Shown: positions 34,202 through 44,533, counted from the first letter of the stretch. The stretch: DNA of 64,000 nt from Corynebacterium frankenforstense DSM 45800 (GCF_001941485.1 NZ_CP009247.1:434001-498000); one strand, 5' to 3'. Notes: a model not told the origin generated them from the letters alone. Numbers and translations are program-made.

Positions 34202-34669
34202 ATGCGTAAGTCGCGAGCTCCTAAGCGCGAAATCATCAAGGACCCCGTCTACGACTCCGAGCTGGTGACCATGCTGGTCAACAAGGTGCTCCAGGACGGC
34301 AAGAAGTCGACCGCCCAGCGCATCGTCTACGGCGCGCTCGAGCAGTGCCGCGAGAAGACCGGCACCGACCCGGTGGGCACCCTGGACAAGGCTCTGGGCA
34401 ACATCCGCCCGGAGCTGGAGGTCCGCTCCCGCCGCGTCGGCGGTGCGACCTACCAGGTGCCGGTTGAGGTGCGCCCCGCGCGTGCGACCACCCTGGCGCT
34501 GCGTTGGCTGGTGACCTTCACCCGTCAGCGTCGTGAGCACACCATGAAGGACCGCCTCGCCAACGAGATCCTCGACGCCTCCAACGGCCTCGGTGCCTCG
34601 GTGAAGCGCCGCGAGGACGTCCACAAGATGGCCGAGGCCAACCGCGCCTTCGCCCACTACCGCTGGTAG
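34202..34669 (+). CDS. rpsG: 30S ribosomal protein S7
   Basis: The 155-residue protein starts [19 protein letters not shown] and contains [12 protein letters not shown] and the C-terminal [10 protein letters not shown], all typical. S7 nucleates assembly of the 30S head. It begins 3 bp after rpsL. Confidence 0.97.
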   Translation: MRKSRAPKREIIKDPVYDSELVTMLVNKVLQDGKKSTAQRIVYGALEQCREKTGTDPVGTLDKALGNIRPELEVRSRRVGGATYQVPVEVRPARATTLALRWLVTFTRQRREHTMKDRLANEILDASNGLGASVKRREDVHKMAEANRAFAHYRW

Positions 34670-34899
34670 TCAGCCGGGCCCGGTGTCAGTGCAGCTGACC
34701 GGCCTGTGCGCTCTGCGCAGCCGGCTCAGCCGCACTACACTGAGCAGTCGGCCGCTCGGCGGCGTCGGCACGAGACCGCACGCCGGGCCACGACCTGTAC
34801 GACGCAACACCGAACATCCGAGGCGCCGTCCCGTCCCCGTCCGCCCGCAGGCGACGGGGCTCCGGGAGACGTCCACGACATTTAAGTTGGGGTAAGACT

Positions 34900-37023
34900 G
34901 TGGCACAAGAAGTGCTTAAGGACCTCCACAAGGTCCGCAACATCGGCATCATGGCCCACATCGACGCCGGTAAGACCACGACCACCGAGCGCATCCTCTA
35001 CTACACGGGTATCAACCGCAAGGTCGGCGAGACCCACGAGGGCCAGTCCACCACGGACTGGATGCAGCAGGAGAAGGACCGCGGCATCACCATCACCTCC
35101 GCCGCGGTGACCTGCTTCTGGGAGGGTCACCAGATCAACATCATCGACACGCCCGGCCACGTCGACTTCACCGTCGAGGTCGAGCGCTCCCTGCGCGTCC
35201 TGGACGGCGCCGTCGCCGTCTTCGACGGCAAGGAGGGTGTCGAGCCACAGTCCGAGCAGGTCTGGCGTCAGGCCGCCCGTTACGACGTGCCGCGCATCTG
35301 CTTCGTCAACAAGATGGACAAGCTGGGCGCCGACTTCTACTACACCGTCGGCACCATCGTCGACCGTCTGAACGCCAAGCCGCTCGTCCTCCAGCTCCCG
35401 ATCGGCGCCGAGGACGACTTCGAGGGCGTCATCGACCTGGTCGAGATGCGCGCCATCGTCTGGCCGGGCAAGGTCGAGGTCGGCGCCGAGCCGACCATCA
35501 CCGAGATCCCCGCCGAGCTGCAGGACCGCGCCGCCGAGTACCGCGAGAAGCTGCTCGAGGCCGTCGCCGAGTCCGACGAGGAGCTCATGGAGAAGTACTT
35601 CGGCGGCGAGGAGCTCACCGTCGAGGACATCAAGGGCGCCATCCGCAAGATGACCGTCTCCTCCGAGATCTTCCCGGTCCTGTGCGGCACCGCCTACCGC
35701 AACAAGGGCGTGCAGCCGCTGCTCGACGCCGTCGTCGACTACCTGCCGAACCCGCTGGACGTCGGCGAGGTCCACGGCCACAAGATGGGCGAGCCGGACA
35801 CCGAGCTGACCCGCAAGCCCTCCGACGAGTCCCCGCTGTCGGCCCTGGCCTTCAAGATCGCCGCCCACCCCTTCTTCGGCAAGCTGACCTTCGTGCGCGT
35901 CTACTCGGGCACGATGGAGCCGGGCGAGACCGTCCTGAACTCCACCAAGGAGCACCGCGAGCGCATCGGCAAGATCTTCCAGATGCACGCGAACAAGGAG
36001 AACCCGGTCGACTTCGCCCACGCCGGCAACATCTACGCCGTCATCGGTCTGAAGAACACCACCACGGGTGACACCCTGTGCGCCCAGAACGACCCGATCA
36101 TCCTCGAGTCCATGGACTTCCCGGACCCGGTCATCAAGGTCTCCATCGAGCCGAAGACCAAGTCCGACCAGGAGAAGCTGGGCGTGGCCATCCAGAAGCT
36201 GGCCGAGGAGGACCCGACCTTCACCGTCGAGCTCGACGAGGAGTCCGGCCAGACCGTCATCGGCGGCATGGGCGAGCTGCACCTCGACGTCCTCGTCACC
36301 CGCATGAAGGACGAGTTCAAGGTCGAGGCCAACGTCGGCGCCCCGCAGGTGGCCTACCGCGAGACCATCAAGAAGCCGGTCCAGAGCGTCGAGTTCACCC
36401 ACAAGAAGCAGACCGGTGGTTCCGGCCAGTTCGCGAAGGTCATCGTCTCCTTCGAGCCCTACCACCCGGACCAGGACGAGCTGGAGGAGGGCGAGTCCGC
36501 CACCTACAAGTTCGTCAACGAGGTCACCGGTGGCCGCATCCCGAAGGAGTACATCCCCTCGGTCGACGCCGGTATCCAGGACGCGATGCAGTACGGCCAC
36601 CTGGCCGGCTTCCCGCTGGTCAACATCAAGGCCACCCTCGAGGACGGCCAGTACCACGAGGTCGACTCCTCGGAGATGGCGTTCAAGATCGCGGGTTCCC
36701 AGGTCCTCAAGGAGGGCGTGGCCCGCGCGAAGCCGGTGCTTCTCGAGCCGCTGATGGCGGTCGAGGTCATCACCCCGGAGGAGTACATGGGCGAGGTCAT
36801 CGGCGACATCAACTCCCGCCGTGGCCAGGTCAACGCCATGGAGGACCGCGCCGGCGCCAAGGTCGTCAAGGCCCAGGTCCCGCTGTCCGAGATGTTCGGC
36901 TACGTCGGTGACCTGCGTTCCAAGACCCAGGGCCGCGCGAACTACACGATGGTCTTCGACTCCTACGGCGAGGTGCCGCAGAGCGTCTCCCAGGCCATCA
37001 TCGAGGAGCGCACCGGCAAGTAG
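34900..37023 (+). CDS. fusA: Elongation factor G
   Basis: A 707-residue translocation GTPase: P-loop [15 protein letters not shown], switch region [17 protein letters not shown] and NKMDKLG, followed by the domain IV loop region and the C-terminal G'-like domains. The start is GTG with GGGGTAAG upstream. The 230 bp gap after rpsG holds no gene; TACACT (34735-34740) is a weak -10 candidate for extra transcription. Confidence 0.97.
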   Translation: MAQEVLKDLHKVRNIGIMAHIDAGKTTTTERILYYTGINRKVGETHEGQSTTDWMQQEKDRGITITSAAVTCFWEGHQINIIDTPGHVDFTVEVERSLRVLDGAVAVFDGKEGVEPQSEQVWRQAARYDVPRICFVNKMDKLGADFYYTVGTIVDRLNAKPLVLQLPIGAEDDFEGVIDLVEMRAIVWPGKVEVGAEPTITEIPAELQDRAAEYREKLLEAVAESDEELMEKYFGGEELTVEDIKGAIRKMTVSSEIFPVLCGTAYRNKGVQPLLDAVVDYLPNPLDVGEVHGHKMGEPDTELTRKPSDESPLSALAFKIAAHPFFGKLTFVRVYSGTMEPGETVLNSTKEHRERIGKIFQMHANKENPVDFAHAGNIYAVIGLKNTTTGDTLCAQNDPIILESMDFPDPVIKVSIEPKTKSDQEKLGVAIQKLAEEDPTFTVELDEESGQTVIGGMGELHLDVLVTRMKDEFKVEANVGAPQVAYRETIKKPVQSVEFTHKKQTGGSGQFAKVIVSFEPYHPDQDELEEGESATYKFVNEVTGGRIPKEYIPSVDAGIQDAMQYGHLAGFPLVNIKATLEDGQYHEVDSSEMAFKIAGSQVLKEGVARAKPVLLEPLMAVEVITPEEYMGEVIGDINSRRGQVNAMEDRAGAKVVKAQVPLSEMFGYVGDLRSKTQGRANYTMVFDSYGEVPQSVSQAIIEERTGK

Positions 37024-37047
37024 GGCGTAGCGGCGTGACGCCCGTTG

Positions 37048-37064
37048 AATTGACGACGTCGCGC
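37048..37064 (-). repeat. Dispersed motif copy 12
   Basis: GCGCGACGTCGTCAATT, 24 bp after fusA. Confidence 0.55.
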
Positions 37065-37083
37065 CGCCCGCCCCGGGCGGTCC

Positions 37084-37108
37084 GGGTCCCCGTTGTGCCC
37101 GGGGACCC
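37084..37108 (+). terminator. fusA hairpin 1
   Basis: GGGTCCCCG with CGGGGACCC, perfect 9 bp stem, no T-run. Confidence 0.55.
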
Positions 37109-37153
37109 CGTCGACGCCGCCGGCCGAAACCGGTCGTAGCGGCCACACCGGGT

Positions 37154-37188
37154 CTCACCCCGCCTGCACGTACGACGTGCGGGGTGAG
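37154..37188 (+). terminator. fusA hairpin 2
   Basis: CTCACCCCGC with GCGGGGTGAG, perfect 10 bp stem, with ACGT/ACGT able to pair inside the loop. The remaining stretch to tuf holds only its promoter and leader. Confidence 0.55.
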
Positions 37189-37270
37189 GTCGGGTTGGCC
37201 GGTACGGCACGGATCCCGGCGAAGAGACGTTCAGGGCCGCGAAACCCGACGACGTAGGGTCAGGCCAGGT

Positions 37271-37299
37271 TTGAAAAAGACGCTGGCGGACCCTAGGAT
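37271..37299 (+). promoter_or_regulatory. tuf promoter
   Basis: TTGAAA (37271-37276), 17 bp, TAGGAT (37294-37299); the leader is about 120 nt. Confidence 0.7.
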
Positions 37300-37426
37300 C
37301 GTGTAACTGGCACACTGCAAAAAACGCCATCGCCAGCAGTCCGGCCTCGGCCGGAGCGAGGGTGGCAATCCGTAAACCACGTGGCTGCGAGAGTCGTAGC
37401 CACCATGAAGTCCAGGAGGACACACA

Positions 37427-38617
37427 GTGGCAAAGGCGAAGTTCGAGCGTAACAAGCCGCACGTCAACATCGGCACCATCGGTCACGTTGACCACGGCAA
37501 GACCACCACCACGGCCGCCATCACCAAGGTGCTGGCCGAGAAGTACCCTGAGGAGAACCAGGCCTTCGCCTTCGACGCCATCGACAAGGCGCCGGAGGAG
37601 AAGGAGCGTGGCATCACGATCAACATCTCCCACGTCGAGTACTCCACCCCGAAGCGTCACTACGCTCACGTCGACGCCCCGGGCCACGCCGACTACATCA
37701 AGAACATGATCACCGGTGCGGCTCAGATGGACGGCGCCATCCTCGTGGTCGCCGCCACCGACGGCCCGATGCCGCAGACCCGTGAGCACGTGCTGCTCGC
37801 CCGTCAGGTCGGCGTCCCCTACATCCTGGTCGCCCTGAACAAGTGCGACATGGTCGACGACGAGGAGATCATCGAGCTCGTCGAGATGGAGATCCGCGAG
37901 CTGCTCGCCGAGCAGGACTACGACGAGGACGCCCCGATCGTCCACATCTCCGCTCTGAAGGCCCTCGAGGGCGACGAGAAGTGGACCCAGTCCATCGTCG
38001 ACCTGATGGACGCCTGCGACGAGTCCATCCCGGACCCGGTCCGCGACATCGATCACCCGTTCCTGATGCCGATCGAGGACATCTTCACCATCACCGGCCG
38101 CGGCACCGTCGTCACCGGTCGTGTCGAGCGTGGTCGCCTGAACGTCAACGAGGATGTCGAGATCATCGGCATCAAGGACAAGGCCCAGACCACCACCGTC
38201 ACCGGTATCGAGATGTTCCGCAAGATGCTGGACTACACCGAGGCCGGCGACAACTGCGGTCTGCTGCTCCGCGGCACCAAGCGTGAGGACGTCGAGCGCG
38301 GCCAGGTCGTCGTCAAGCCGGGCGCCTACACCACCCACACCGAGTTCGAGGGTTCCGTCTACGTCCTGGCCAAGGACGAGGGCGGCCGCCACACCCCGTT
38401 CTTCGACAACTACCGTCCGCAGTTCTACTTCCGCACCACCGACGTCACCGGCGTCGTGCACCTGCCGGAGGGCACTGAGATGGTCATGCCGGGCGACAAC
38501 GTCGACATGCGCGTCGAGCTCATCGCCCCGGTCGCCATGGACGAGGGCCTGCGCTTCGCCATCCGCGAGGGCTCCCGCACCGTCGGCGCCGGCCGCGTCA
38601 CCAAGATCATCAAGTAA
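37427..38617 (+). CDS. tuf: Elongation factor Tu
   Basis: A 396-residue GTPase: [30 protein letters not shown] and SALKALEG, then the two beta-barrel domains. It brings aminoacyl-tRNA to the ribosome. The start is GTG with AGGAGG nearby. It is transcribed from its own promoter and has its own terminator. Confidence 0.98.
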   Translation: MAKAKFERNKPHVNIGTIGHVDHGKTTTTAAITKVLAEKYPEENQAFAFDAIDKAPEEKERGITINISHVEYSTPKRHYAHVDAPGHADYIKNMITGAAQMDGAILVVAATDGPMPQTREHVLLARQVGVPYILVALNKCDMVDDEEIIELVEMEIRELLAEQDYDEDAPIVHISALKALEGDEKWTQSIVDLMDACDESIPDPVRDIDHPFLMPIEDIFTITGRGTVVTGRVERGRLNVNEDVEIIGIKDKAQTTTVTGIEMFRKMLDYTEAGDNCGLLLRGTKREDVERGQVVVKPGAYTTHTEFEGSVYVLAKDEGGRHTPFFDNYRPQFYFRTTDVTGVVHLPEGTEMVMPGDNVDMRVELIAPVAMDEGLRFAIREGSRTVGAGRVTKIIK

Positions 38618-38689
38618 GTCCGCTTACCTGCTGGTCTGACCGGCCTCCCGCCGGGTGACGTCTGACGCTCACCCGGCCGTGTGCCAAGG

Positions 38690-38725
38690 AAAACCGCCTC
38701 CCCCGTCACGGGGGAGGCGGTTTTT
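38690..38725 (+). terminator. tuf intrinsic terminator
   Basis: AAACCGCCTCCCC with its complement around GTCAC, then TTTTT. Confidence 0.92.
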
Positions 38726-38800
38726 CGTGTGTCCGGGCTGCCACGGCTCTGCCGGGCCGCCGGGGGACGGGGTGTGCCGCGGTGCCGGTGCGGCGGCGGA

Positions 38801-38806
38801 TAGAGT
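38801..38806 (+). promoter_or_regulatory. -10 box, leaderless
   Basis: TAGAGT, 7 nt before the GTG at 38814. Confidence 0.55.
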
Positions 38807-38813
38807 GGCGGGC

Positions 38814-39527
38814 GTGAAAGACCCGACCCGAATCCCGCGCGTCCTCGACGCGGTGCGACGCGCCTGGGAGGGCCGGCCCGACCTCGAGCTGGCTACGCTC
38901 TTCGCGATGCTCGGCAACGAGGGCATCGGCTGGGGCGCCGACGACGAGGAGCTGATCGCCGCCCTCGAGGCGATGGCCGCCCGCCACCCCGAGTCCGCGG
39001 ACACGGACACCCCGGGCCTGGTGATGGTGCGCACCGAGTCGCCGGCCGCCCGCCTCACGCTCGACATGGCCGCCCGCAGGGTCACCGTGCGCTCGGGCGT
39101 GAAGGGACGCCAGCCGGTCAGCTGGCTCTTCGAGGACGTCGTGCGCCTGCGCGTCGGCATGCCGTGCGTGCTGCGCGACAGCGGGGGAGTGGACCACCGC
39201 CTCGGCGTGGTCGCCGGCATCACCGTGGAGGCGGGCCGCAGGGCGCGCACGTCGCTGAGGGGGCTGACGCGCGGGTCGCTGGACCGCGACGTCTACGCCC
39301 TGCGGTGCACCGAGGGAAAGACGGAGCGGATGGTGCTCGCGGGCCGGGGCCTCGACGTCTACGCCAAGGTCGGCCGCGAGGTCGAGCACGAGCACCTCAA
39401 GTGGGCCCGGCTGGTCTCCGCCGAGGTCGGCGAGCAGCTGCGCGTGGCGCCTCGCGGCGGCGGGGCGGAGCACGTCTACGGCGAGGTCATTGAGATCTTC
39501 GCGGTGGAGCTCGGCGCGGAGGACTGA
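38814..39527 (+). CDS. Conserved hypothetical cytoplasmic protein
   Basis: A 237-residue soluble protein. The N-terminus (DPTRIPRVLDAVRRAWEGRPDLELATLF) resembles a short helical domain found in small bacterial proteins that begin RIP-VL--VR-AWE--PDL. The rest is beta-rich and basic, with no catalytic motif I can name. The GTG start is set by the leaderless -10 box. It stands alone between the tuf terminator and the bidirectional terminator. Confidence 0.6.
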   Translation: MKDPTRIPRVLDAVRRAWEGRPDLELATLFAMLGNEGIGWGADDEELIAALEAMAARHPESADTDTPGLVMVRTESPAARLTLDMAARRVTVRSGVKGRQPVSWLFEDVVRLRVGMPCVLRDSGGVDHRLGVVAGITVEAGRRARTSLRGLTRGSLDRDVYALRCTEGKTERMVLAGRGLDVYAKVGREVEHEHLKWARLVSAEVGEQLRVAPRGGGAEHVYGEVIEIFAVELGAED

Positions 39528-39646
39528 AGCCGCTCGAGCTCCCGGGCGGGGCCGCATACCCCGGGAGCCGGGTCGCCGGGGGTCGGGTCCCTCGTGTTCG
39601 GGCCCGCCGGAACTGTTGCCCCCGCGGCGGCACGGTTAGGCAGAGA

Positions 39647-39680
39647 AACGGCCCCGCCCCAGTCGAGGGGCGGGGCCGTT
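39647..39680. terminator. Bidirectional terminator
   Basis: AACGGCCCCGCCCC with its complement, loop AGTCGA. It lies between convergent genes; A-rich sequence on the left and GAATC on the right allow use from both sides. Confidence 0.8.
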
Positions 39681-39700
39681 GAATCGGCGGGGAAGCGGCG

Positions 39701-40261
39701 CTACTGCTGCTTCACCGCGTTGACGTGGAGGCGGTAGACCGTGTCGAGGTCCATGTCGCGGACCGCGGAGCGGAAGTCCGTCTCGCTGTTCTCCAGCTCG
39801 GCGCGCAGCCGGCTGACGTCCACGTTCGGGTCGGCGGTGACCGTCCAGGTCACCGTCGGGCGCGAGCGGTCCATCGCGACGCGGTGGGAGACGTCGGTGA
39901 CGCCGGGGAACTGCTCGATCGAGTCGTCCACCGCACCGGCCAGCCGCGCGACGGCGACGTCGACGGAGCCGGTCTTGTCCGTGGCCGAGGAGCGCACCCG
40001 GTTGAAGCCGCGGCGTCGCAGGTTCGCCGCGATCAGCCACAGCCCGAGGAAGACCCCGAGCACGGCCACGGCGCCGAGCGCGACGTCGTACCAGGTGTTC
40101 CCGGTGACCGAGGCGGCGCCGGCCAGGTCCAGGCGGTCGGAGTACTCGGTGGCCTCCGGGACCTGGGCCCACACGAGGATCACGGCCACGCCGGCCGCGA
40201 GCGCGATCAGGCCGATCAGGAACAGCAGGAAGCGGTCGAGTGCCGCGAGTGCGTGACTCAT
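39701..40261 (-). CDS. AmaP-like membrane protein of the Asp23 cluster
   Basis: The 186-residue protein has two membrane helices (about 9-31 and 62-82) and a C-terminal soluble domain with TADPNVDVSRLRAELE. It resembles the alkaline-shock anchor protein AmaP, which holds Asp23 at the membrane. The ATG at 40261 overlaps the preceding stop (ATGA). It is the last gene of the cluster. Confidence 0.7.
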   Translation of the reverse strand: MSHALAALDRFLLFLIGLIALAAGVAVILVWAQVPEATEYSDRLDLAGAASVTGNTWYDVALGAVAVLGVFLGLWLIAANLRRRGFNRVRSSATDKTGSVDVAVARLAGAVDDSIEQFPGVTDVSHRVAMDRSRPTVTWTVTADPNVDVSRLRAELENSETDFRSAVRDMDLDTVYRLHVNAVKQQ

Positions 40262-40890
40262 CGCGCGACCTCCTCTTCCCGGGCGGTGTCCCCCGCGGAC
40301 GCCGGGGCGGTGCCGCGGGCCGAGACCTGCGGGGCCTCGGGTTCGAGGACCTTGATGCGGAACTTGGCGTTGTCGGCGAGCAGCGGGCCGATGGTGGACT
40401 CGATGGTCGAGCGGATCGACTCGGCCACCCCGTCGGCGGTGCTGTTGGACTGCACCTCGGCGGTGACGGTCTTGCCGGAGACCCGGGTCGAGGCGCTGCC
40501 CACCCCGGGGGTGCGCTTGGCGGTCGCCGTGGTCAGGCGGGCGATGTCCACGGGGCGCGCCCAGAGCGAGACGTTCGACGCCAGGCGCCGGTGGGTCCGG
40601 GCCCGCGGCTTGAGCGCGACGAGGATGAGGATGAGCCCGACGACGACCGCGATGATCGACGCCCAGGTCATCCAGGGCTGGAAGCGGTTCTCCGCGACCA
40701 TCTCCAGGACCGGGTCGAGCCAGCTGCGCCAGGAGACGCCGTCGGAGAGCCGCAGCCACAGCTCACGGCCGGCGACGACGCCCAGGGCGACCAGCGCCAG
40801 GCCCAGCAGCACGGCCAGCCAGCGGGCCGCCGGGGTGGCCCGGGGCTCCTGGCCGGCGCCGGTGCGGGCCTCAGTCGACTCGGGGGCCAT
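40258..40890 (-). CDS. DUF6286-like membrane protein of the Asp23 cluster
   Basis: The 210-residue protein has two helices (about 24-45 and 75-95) and a C-terminal domain with ARLTTATAKRTPGVGSASTRVSG, a pattern seen in actinobacterial proteins beside Asp23 genes. It overlaps the preceding gene's end by 20 bp and the following start by 4. Function is not established. Confidence 0.65.
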   Translation of the reverse strand: MAPESTEARTGAGQEPRATPAARWLAVLLGLALVALGVVAGRELWLRLSDGVSWRSWLDPVLEMVAENRFQPWMTWASIIAVVVGLILILVALKPRARTHRRLASNVSLWARPVDIARLTTATAKRTPGVGSASTRVSGKTVTAEVQSNSTADGVAESIRSTIESTIGPLLADNAKFRIKVLEPEAPQVSARGTAPASAGDTAREEEVAR

Positions 40891-41860
40891 AGGGGCCTCC
40901 CTTCTGCTGTGCGGGGCTGAAACGGCCCCGCGGGACGATACGGACGGGCGTGAGCGGGCGCTTCGGCGGCAGCTTCGGCACGAAGGGCTCCGCGCGCACG
41001 GGCAGCACCGCGTGCACGGGCTCCGGGCCGGAGACGACGTGCACCGGTGTCAGCCGCCGCGGCAGCGGGGCGGCCGGCGTGACCACGGGGGTCGGGTCGA
41101 CGACCCGCGGCTCGCGCAGCGGTGACCCCTCGGCCACGTGGACCGGGGTCAGCGGCCGCTCCTCGGCGACGTGCACCGGCACCGTGCGCAGCTCCTCGGG
41201 CTCGCGGGGGACCGCGGGCTCGGGGGAGGGGCGCACCTCGACCGCGTGCAGCGGGCGCTCGGCGGCGGTGTGCACCGCGTCGAGCGGACGCTCGGGCGCG
41301 ACGTGCACGGCATTGAGCGGCACCTCGGCGGCCGTGTGCACCTGGTTCAGCTCGCGGGCCGGGCGGGTGCGCACGGGCACCTCACGCGTGGTGGCCAGCG
41401 CCGCGGAGCGACGCCGGTACCGCGGCGCGGCCACCTCGGAGGGGGCCACGGCCACCGGCGAGAGCGCCGGCCGCTCGGCGGCGGCCGCCACCTCGACGGA
41501 AGTCACGCGCTGCGGGGCGCCGACGACGTTGCCGACGACCACGTTGACGTGCCCGACGTTCATGCCGGTCGCGTCGGTGATCCAGCGCGCGATGGTCGTG
41601 CGCACCTTCTCGGCGACGTCGGTGACCGGCGAGGGCCAGGACACCGCGATCGTCGCCTCGACGGTGACGATGTGGCTGGCGCGGTCGACCAGCAGGTCGA
41701 AGCGCGGGAAGCTCATGCCGGTCAGCTTGTCGAAGCCGCCGCCGGAGGAGACGGTGCCAGGCACCGACGCAGTGGCCGCGGTGACGACCTTGTGCACGGC
41801 GCGGTCGGTGATGTACACCTCCCCGCCCTGCGGGTTCTCGGAGGGGTCCACGGAACTCAC
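40871..41860 (-). CDS. Asp23/Gls24 domain protein with a repetitive C-terminal tail
   Basis: A 329-residue protein. Residues 12-115 form an Asp23/Gls24 domain (VYITDRAVHKVVTAATASVPG, WITDATGMNVGHVNVVV). From about 185 to 320 is a degenerate tandem repeat of about 10-11 residues of the form VHVAPERPLDA / VHTAAERPLHA / VHVAEERPLTP. Asp23 proteins coat the membrane in Firmicutes. The GTG at 41860 overlaps the previous stop (GTGA). The repetitive tail is unusual and may bind partners. Confidence 0.75.
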   Translation of the reverse strand: MSSVDPSENPQGGEVYITDRAVHKVVTAATASVPGTVSSGGGFDKLTGMSFPRFDLLVDRASHIVTVEATIAVSWPSPVTDVAEKVRTTIARWITDATGMNVGHVNVVVGNVVGAPQRVTSVEVAAAAERPALSPVAVAPSEVAAPRYRRRSAALATTREVPVRTRPARELNQVHTAAEVPLNAVHVAPERPLDAVHTAAERPLHAVEVRPSPEPAVPREPEELRTVPVHVAEERPLTPVHVAEGSPLREPRVVDPTPVVTPAAPLPRRLTPVHVVSGPEPVHAVLPVRAEPFVPKLPPKRPLTPVRIVPRGRFSPAQQKGGPYGPRVD

Positions 41861-42054
41861 CCGCGGCCCCCGCGCCCGGTGCGGAAGGCGTCGGCGATGT
41901 TGCGCAGGTCGATCAGGCCCTCGAAGTGGGCGCCGACGACACCTCCGACGGCACCGAAGATGAGCGCCCACAGGAAGCCGGGCAGCCCGCCCAGGATCAC
42001 GGCGAACGCGACGGCGAGGCCGACGGCCACGCCGATGACGGTCATGTTTTTCAT
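41857..42054 (-). CDS. DUF2273-like small membrane protein
   Basis: The 65-residue protein has two tight helices (VIGVAVGLAVAFAVILGG, FLWALIFGAVGGVVGAHFEG) joined by a short turn. This matches the small partner usually found in Asp23/AmaP operons. Confidence 0.75.
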   Translation of the reverse strand: MKNMTVIGVAVGLAVAFAVILGGLPGFLWALIFGAVGGVVGAHFEGLIDLRNIADAFRTGRGGRG

Positions 42055-42072
42055 GGAATTTCCTTCACACGG

Positions 42073-42381
42073 TTACGCGGTGGCGGGCGGGGTTCCGGTG
42101 GCGTCGGCGACGACGACGTCGACGGGCCGGTCGCCGCCGACCGCGCCGCGCACGTCCTCGCTCAGGGAGCGCAGGTCGGTGGCGCGGGCGAGGTCGGCGA
42201 CCACGTGGACCTCCAGGCGACCGGACCGGTCGAGGCGCAGCCCCGGCACACGGTGGCCGGGGTAGAGGAGCGCGACCTCGCCGAAGGTGCCCGGGTGGAG
42301 ATCCGCCACGCCGTCGACCGCCAGGACCCGCTCGGCCAGTGGGGCGGCCTGCGGATATTCGATGGGATCAGCGGCGGTCAT
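42073..42381 (-). CDS. Small protein of the Asp23 cluster
   Basis: The 102-residue soluble protein has an Asp23-like fragment (ERVLAVDGVADLHPGTFGEVALLYPG) and no membrane helix. It starts 3 bp after the end of the first cluster gene. It may be a shortened Asp23 paralogue. Confidence 0.6.
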   Translation of the reverse strand: MTAADPIEYPQAAPLAERVLAVDGVADLHPGTFGEVALLYPGHRVPGLRLDRSGRLEVHVVADLARATDLRSLSEDVRGAVGGDRPVDVVVADATGTPPATA

Positions 42382-42384
42382 CGG

Positions 42385-42885
42385 TTACTGGACGCGCGGG
42401 GCGACCTGCTCCTGCTCGGCGGCGGCCAGCTCGCGCTGCTCGTCGTCGCGGTCGTCGTCCTGGTTGGGCAGGTGGACGTCGGTGACGGTCACGTTGACCT
42501 CGGTGACCTCCAGGCCGGTCATCCGCTCGATGGCGCGGATGATGTTGCGGCGGATGGCCTCGGCCAGCTCGTGGATGGCCACGCCGTACTCGGCGACGAT
42601 GGACAGGTCCACCGCGGCCTGGGTCTCGCCGACCTCGACCGACACACCCTGCTGGACGTTCTCGGAGGCGCCGAAGGCCTCGCGGATGGCGCCGACGGTG
42701 CGCGCGCCGCCGCCGCCCAGGGCGTGGACGCCGGTGACCTCGCGGGCCGCCAGGCCGGCGATCTTGCCGACGACGACGTCCTCGATGGTGGTACGGCCGT
42801 GGTCGTCGGCCTTGTTCTCGGCGACGGCCGGGACGGCGGCGTCCTTGTCGTCCTTCTTGGCGGCGGTCTTGTTCTGGTCGGCCAT
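42385..42885 (-). CDS. Asp23/Gls24 family envelope stress protein
   Basis: A 166-residue protein: a charged N-terminal 25 residues, then TTIEDVVVGKIAGLAAREVTGVHALGG and the NVTVTDVHLP end of the Asp23 fold. It is the head of the six-gene minus-strand cluster. AAGGGATCC lies upstream of the ATG. A TAGACT -10 candidate lies about 45 nt upstream on the minus strand, but no -35 box could be paired with it. Confidence 0.85.
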   Translation of the reverse strand: MADQNKTAAKKDDKDAAVPAVAENKADDHGRTTIEDVVVGKIAGLAAREVTGVHALGGGGARTVGAIREAFGASENVQQGVSVEVGETQAAVDLSIVAEYGVAIHELAEAIRRNIIRAIERMTGLEVTEVNVTVTDVHLPNQDDDRDDEQRELAAAEQEQVAPRVQ

Positions 42886-43000
42886 GGTCGTGGATCCCTT
42901 CGGATAGGTGATATGTGTTGCGCCACCGAGTCTAGAGCCGATTTCTTTCGCTCGCGTTGCAATCCCGTAACGGCGCTGGGGCGACGCGACGGTGACCCGC

Positions 43001-43017
43001 GCGGCGTCGGCAATCGG
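43001..43017 (+). repeat. Dispersed motif copy 13
   Basis: CGCGGCGTCGGCAATCG, upstream of the rpsJ promoter. Confidence 0.6.
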
Positions 43018-43042
43018 GGAGGGAGGCGGGAAAGTCCGTGGT

Positions 43043-43072
43043 TTGCGTTCGCGGTGGTCGGCGTGCTTTAAT
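43043..43072 (+). promoter_or_regulatory. rpsJ: S10 operon promoter and long leader
   Basis: TTGCGT (43043-43048), 18 bp, TTTAAT (43067-43072), followed by GTCCGGGTTGC, a block also found at the rplN promoter. The leader to rpsJ is about 460 nt, with a stem GGGTC/GGACCC near 43158-43172 and the leader peptide below. Confidence 0.65.
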
Positions 43073-43248
43073 GTCCGGGTTGCTTTAACACGGCGTCCCC
43101 GCTGCATGTCCGCATGCCCGGAGGCGCCGCTGGTAGGGCGAACATGACACCTTCGTTCGGGTCTCCGGACCCGTGGAAGGCTCCGCAATCGGGGTAGGTC
43201 AGTCGATCAAGACGTGGCAGTCCCGAGCGCGGAGACCGGAGGAGGGGC

Positions 43249-43308
43249 ATGGCAAATAAACAGCGGCAGTACACGAGGGCCACGCTTACGCGTCCCAGCG
43301 GCGCGTGA
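43249..43308 (+). CDS. Candidate 19-codon leader peptide in the S10 leader
   Basis: ATG to TGA encodes MANKQRQYTRATLTRPSGA. A very strong ribosome site, GGAGGAGG, ends 3 nt before the ATG, better than those of most genes here. The peptide is basic, like an antisense of no larger gene, and lies within the untranslated leader about 235 nt before rpsJ. Translation could couple to folding of the leader. No homologue is known to me. Confidence 0.5.
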   Translation: MANKQRQYTRATLTRPSGA

Positions 43309-43541
43309 TCCCCCTCGGACTTGACCCAGCCGGACGGCGAGGTCCCTGTGGCGTGTTTATCGGTCACGCCCCGTCGAGACCCCCGGCCGGCACCGAACGG
43401 TCAAGAACCATGAACTGGCGTTGCGCCCGTGCCCTGTAGAGGACCGGACAACGTTATAGAGACATCAGGAAGCGAGTTCCCACCTCTGCGCCCCCGGGCG
43501 ACCGGGAGAGCAAGTGGGACCGAGCGAGGAAGAGGATAAGC

Positions 43542-43847
43542 GTGGCGGGACAGAAGATCCGCATTCGGCTCAAGGCCTACGACCACGAGGCGATCGACGC
43601 GTCTGCGCGCAAGATCGTCGAGACCGTGACCCGTACCGGCGCACGCGTCGTCGGGCCTGTGCCACTGCCCACCGAAAAGAACGTGTACGCCGTTATTCGT
43701 TCTCCCCACAAGTACAAGGACTCTCGCGAGCACTTCGAGATGCGCACCCACAAGCGCCTCATCGACATCCTCGACCCGACGCCGAAGACCGTCGACGCGC
43801 TCATGCGCATCGACCTTCCGGCCAGTGTCGACGTGAACATCCAGTGA
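43542..43847 (+). CDS. rpsJ: 30S ribosomal protein S10
   Basis: The 101-residue protein has [22 protein letters not shown] and [22 protein letters not shown], typical of S10/NusE, which also serves in antitermination. The start is GTG. First gene of the operon. Confidence 0.97.
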   Translation: MAGQKIRIRLKAYDHEAIDASARKIVETVTRTGARVVGPVPLPTEKNVYAVIRSPHKYKDSREHFEMRTHKRLIDILDPTPKTVDALMRIDLPASVDVNIQ

Positions 43848-43876
43848 TCGCCTGAAACTACTGCGGAGAACAGACA

Positions 43877-44533
43877 ATGAGTGAAAACGAGATCAAGGGC
43901 ATTCTGGGCACCAAGCTCGGCATGACCCAGGTCTTCGACGAGGAGAACCGGGTCGTTCCGGTCACCGTCGTCGAGGCCGGGCCGTGCGTGGTCACCCAGA
44001 TCCGTACCACCGAGACCGACGGCTACAACGCCATCCAGATCGCCTACGGCGAGATCGACCCCCGCAAGGTGAACAAGCCGCAGACCGGCCACTTCACCAA
44101 GGCGGGCGTCACCCCGCGGCGCCACCTGACGGAGATCCGCATGGACGACGTCTCCGCCTACGAGGTCGGCCAGGACGTCACCGTCGAGGTCTTCGACGGC
44201 ATCGACTTCGTCGACGTCACCGGCACCTCCAAGGGCAAGGGCTTCGCCGGCGGCATGAAGCGCCACGGCTTCGCCGGCCAGGGTGCCGCCCACGGTAACC
44301 AGGCCGCCCACCGCCGCGTCGGCGGCATCGGCGCCTGCGCCACCCCGGGTCGCATCTTCAAGGGCAAGCGCATGGCGGGCCGCATGGGTAATGACCGCGT
44401 CACCACCCAGAACCTCAAGGTTCAGAAGATTGACGCCGATGCCAACCTGCTGCTCATCAAGGGGGCCATCCCCGGCGTGCGCGGCGGCATCGTGACCGTT
44501 AAGACCGCAGTGAAGGGCGGTGCTCACGCATGA
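43877..44533 (+). CDS. rplC: 50S ribosomal protein L3
   Basis: The 218-residue protein carries [15 protein letters not shown] at the start and the loop [11 protein letters not shown]...GSIG-like [19 protein letters not shown] that reaches the peptidyl transferase centre. Confidence 0.97.
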   Translation: MSENEIKGILGTKLGMTQVFDEENRVVPVTVVEAGPCVVTQIRTTETDGYNAIQIAYGEIDPRKVNKPQTGHFTKAGVTPRRHLTEIRMDDVSAYEVGQDVTVEVFDGIDFVDVTGTSKGKGFAGGMKRHGFAGQGAAHGNQAAHRRVGGIGACATPGRIFKGKRMAGRMGNDRVTTQNLKVQKIDADANLLLIKGAIPGVRGGIVTVKTAVKGGAHA

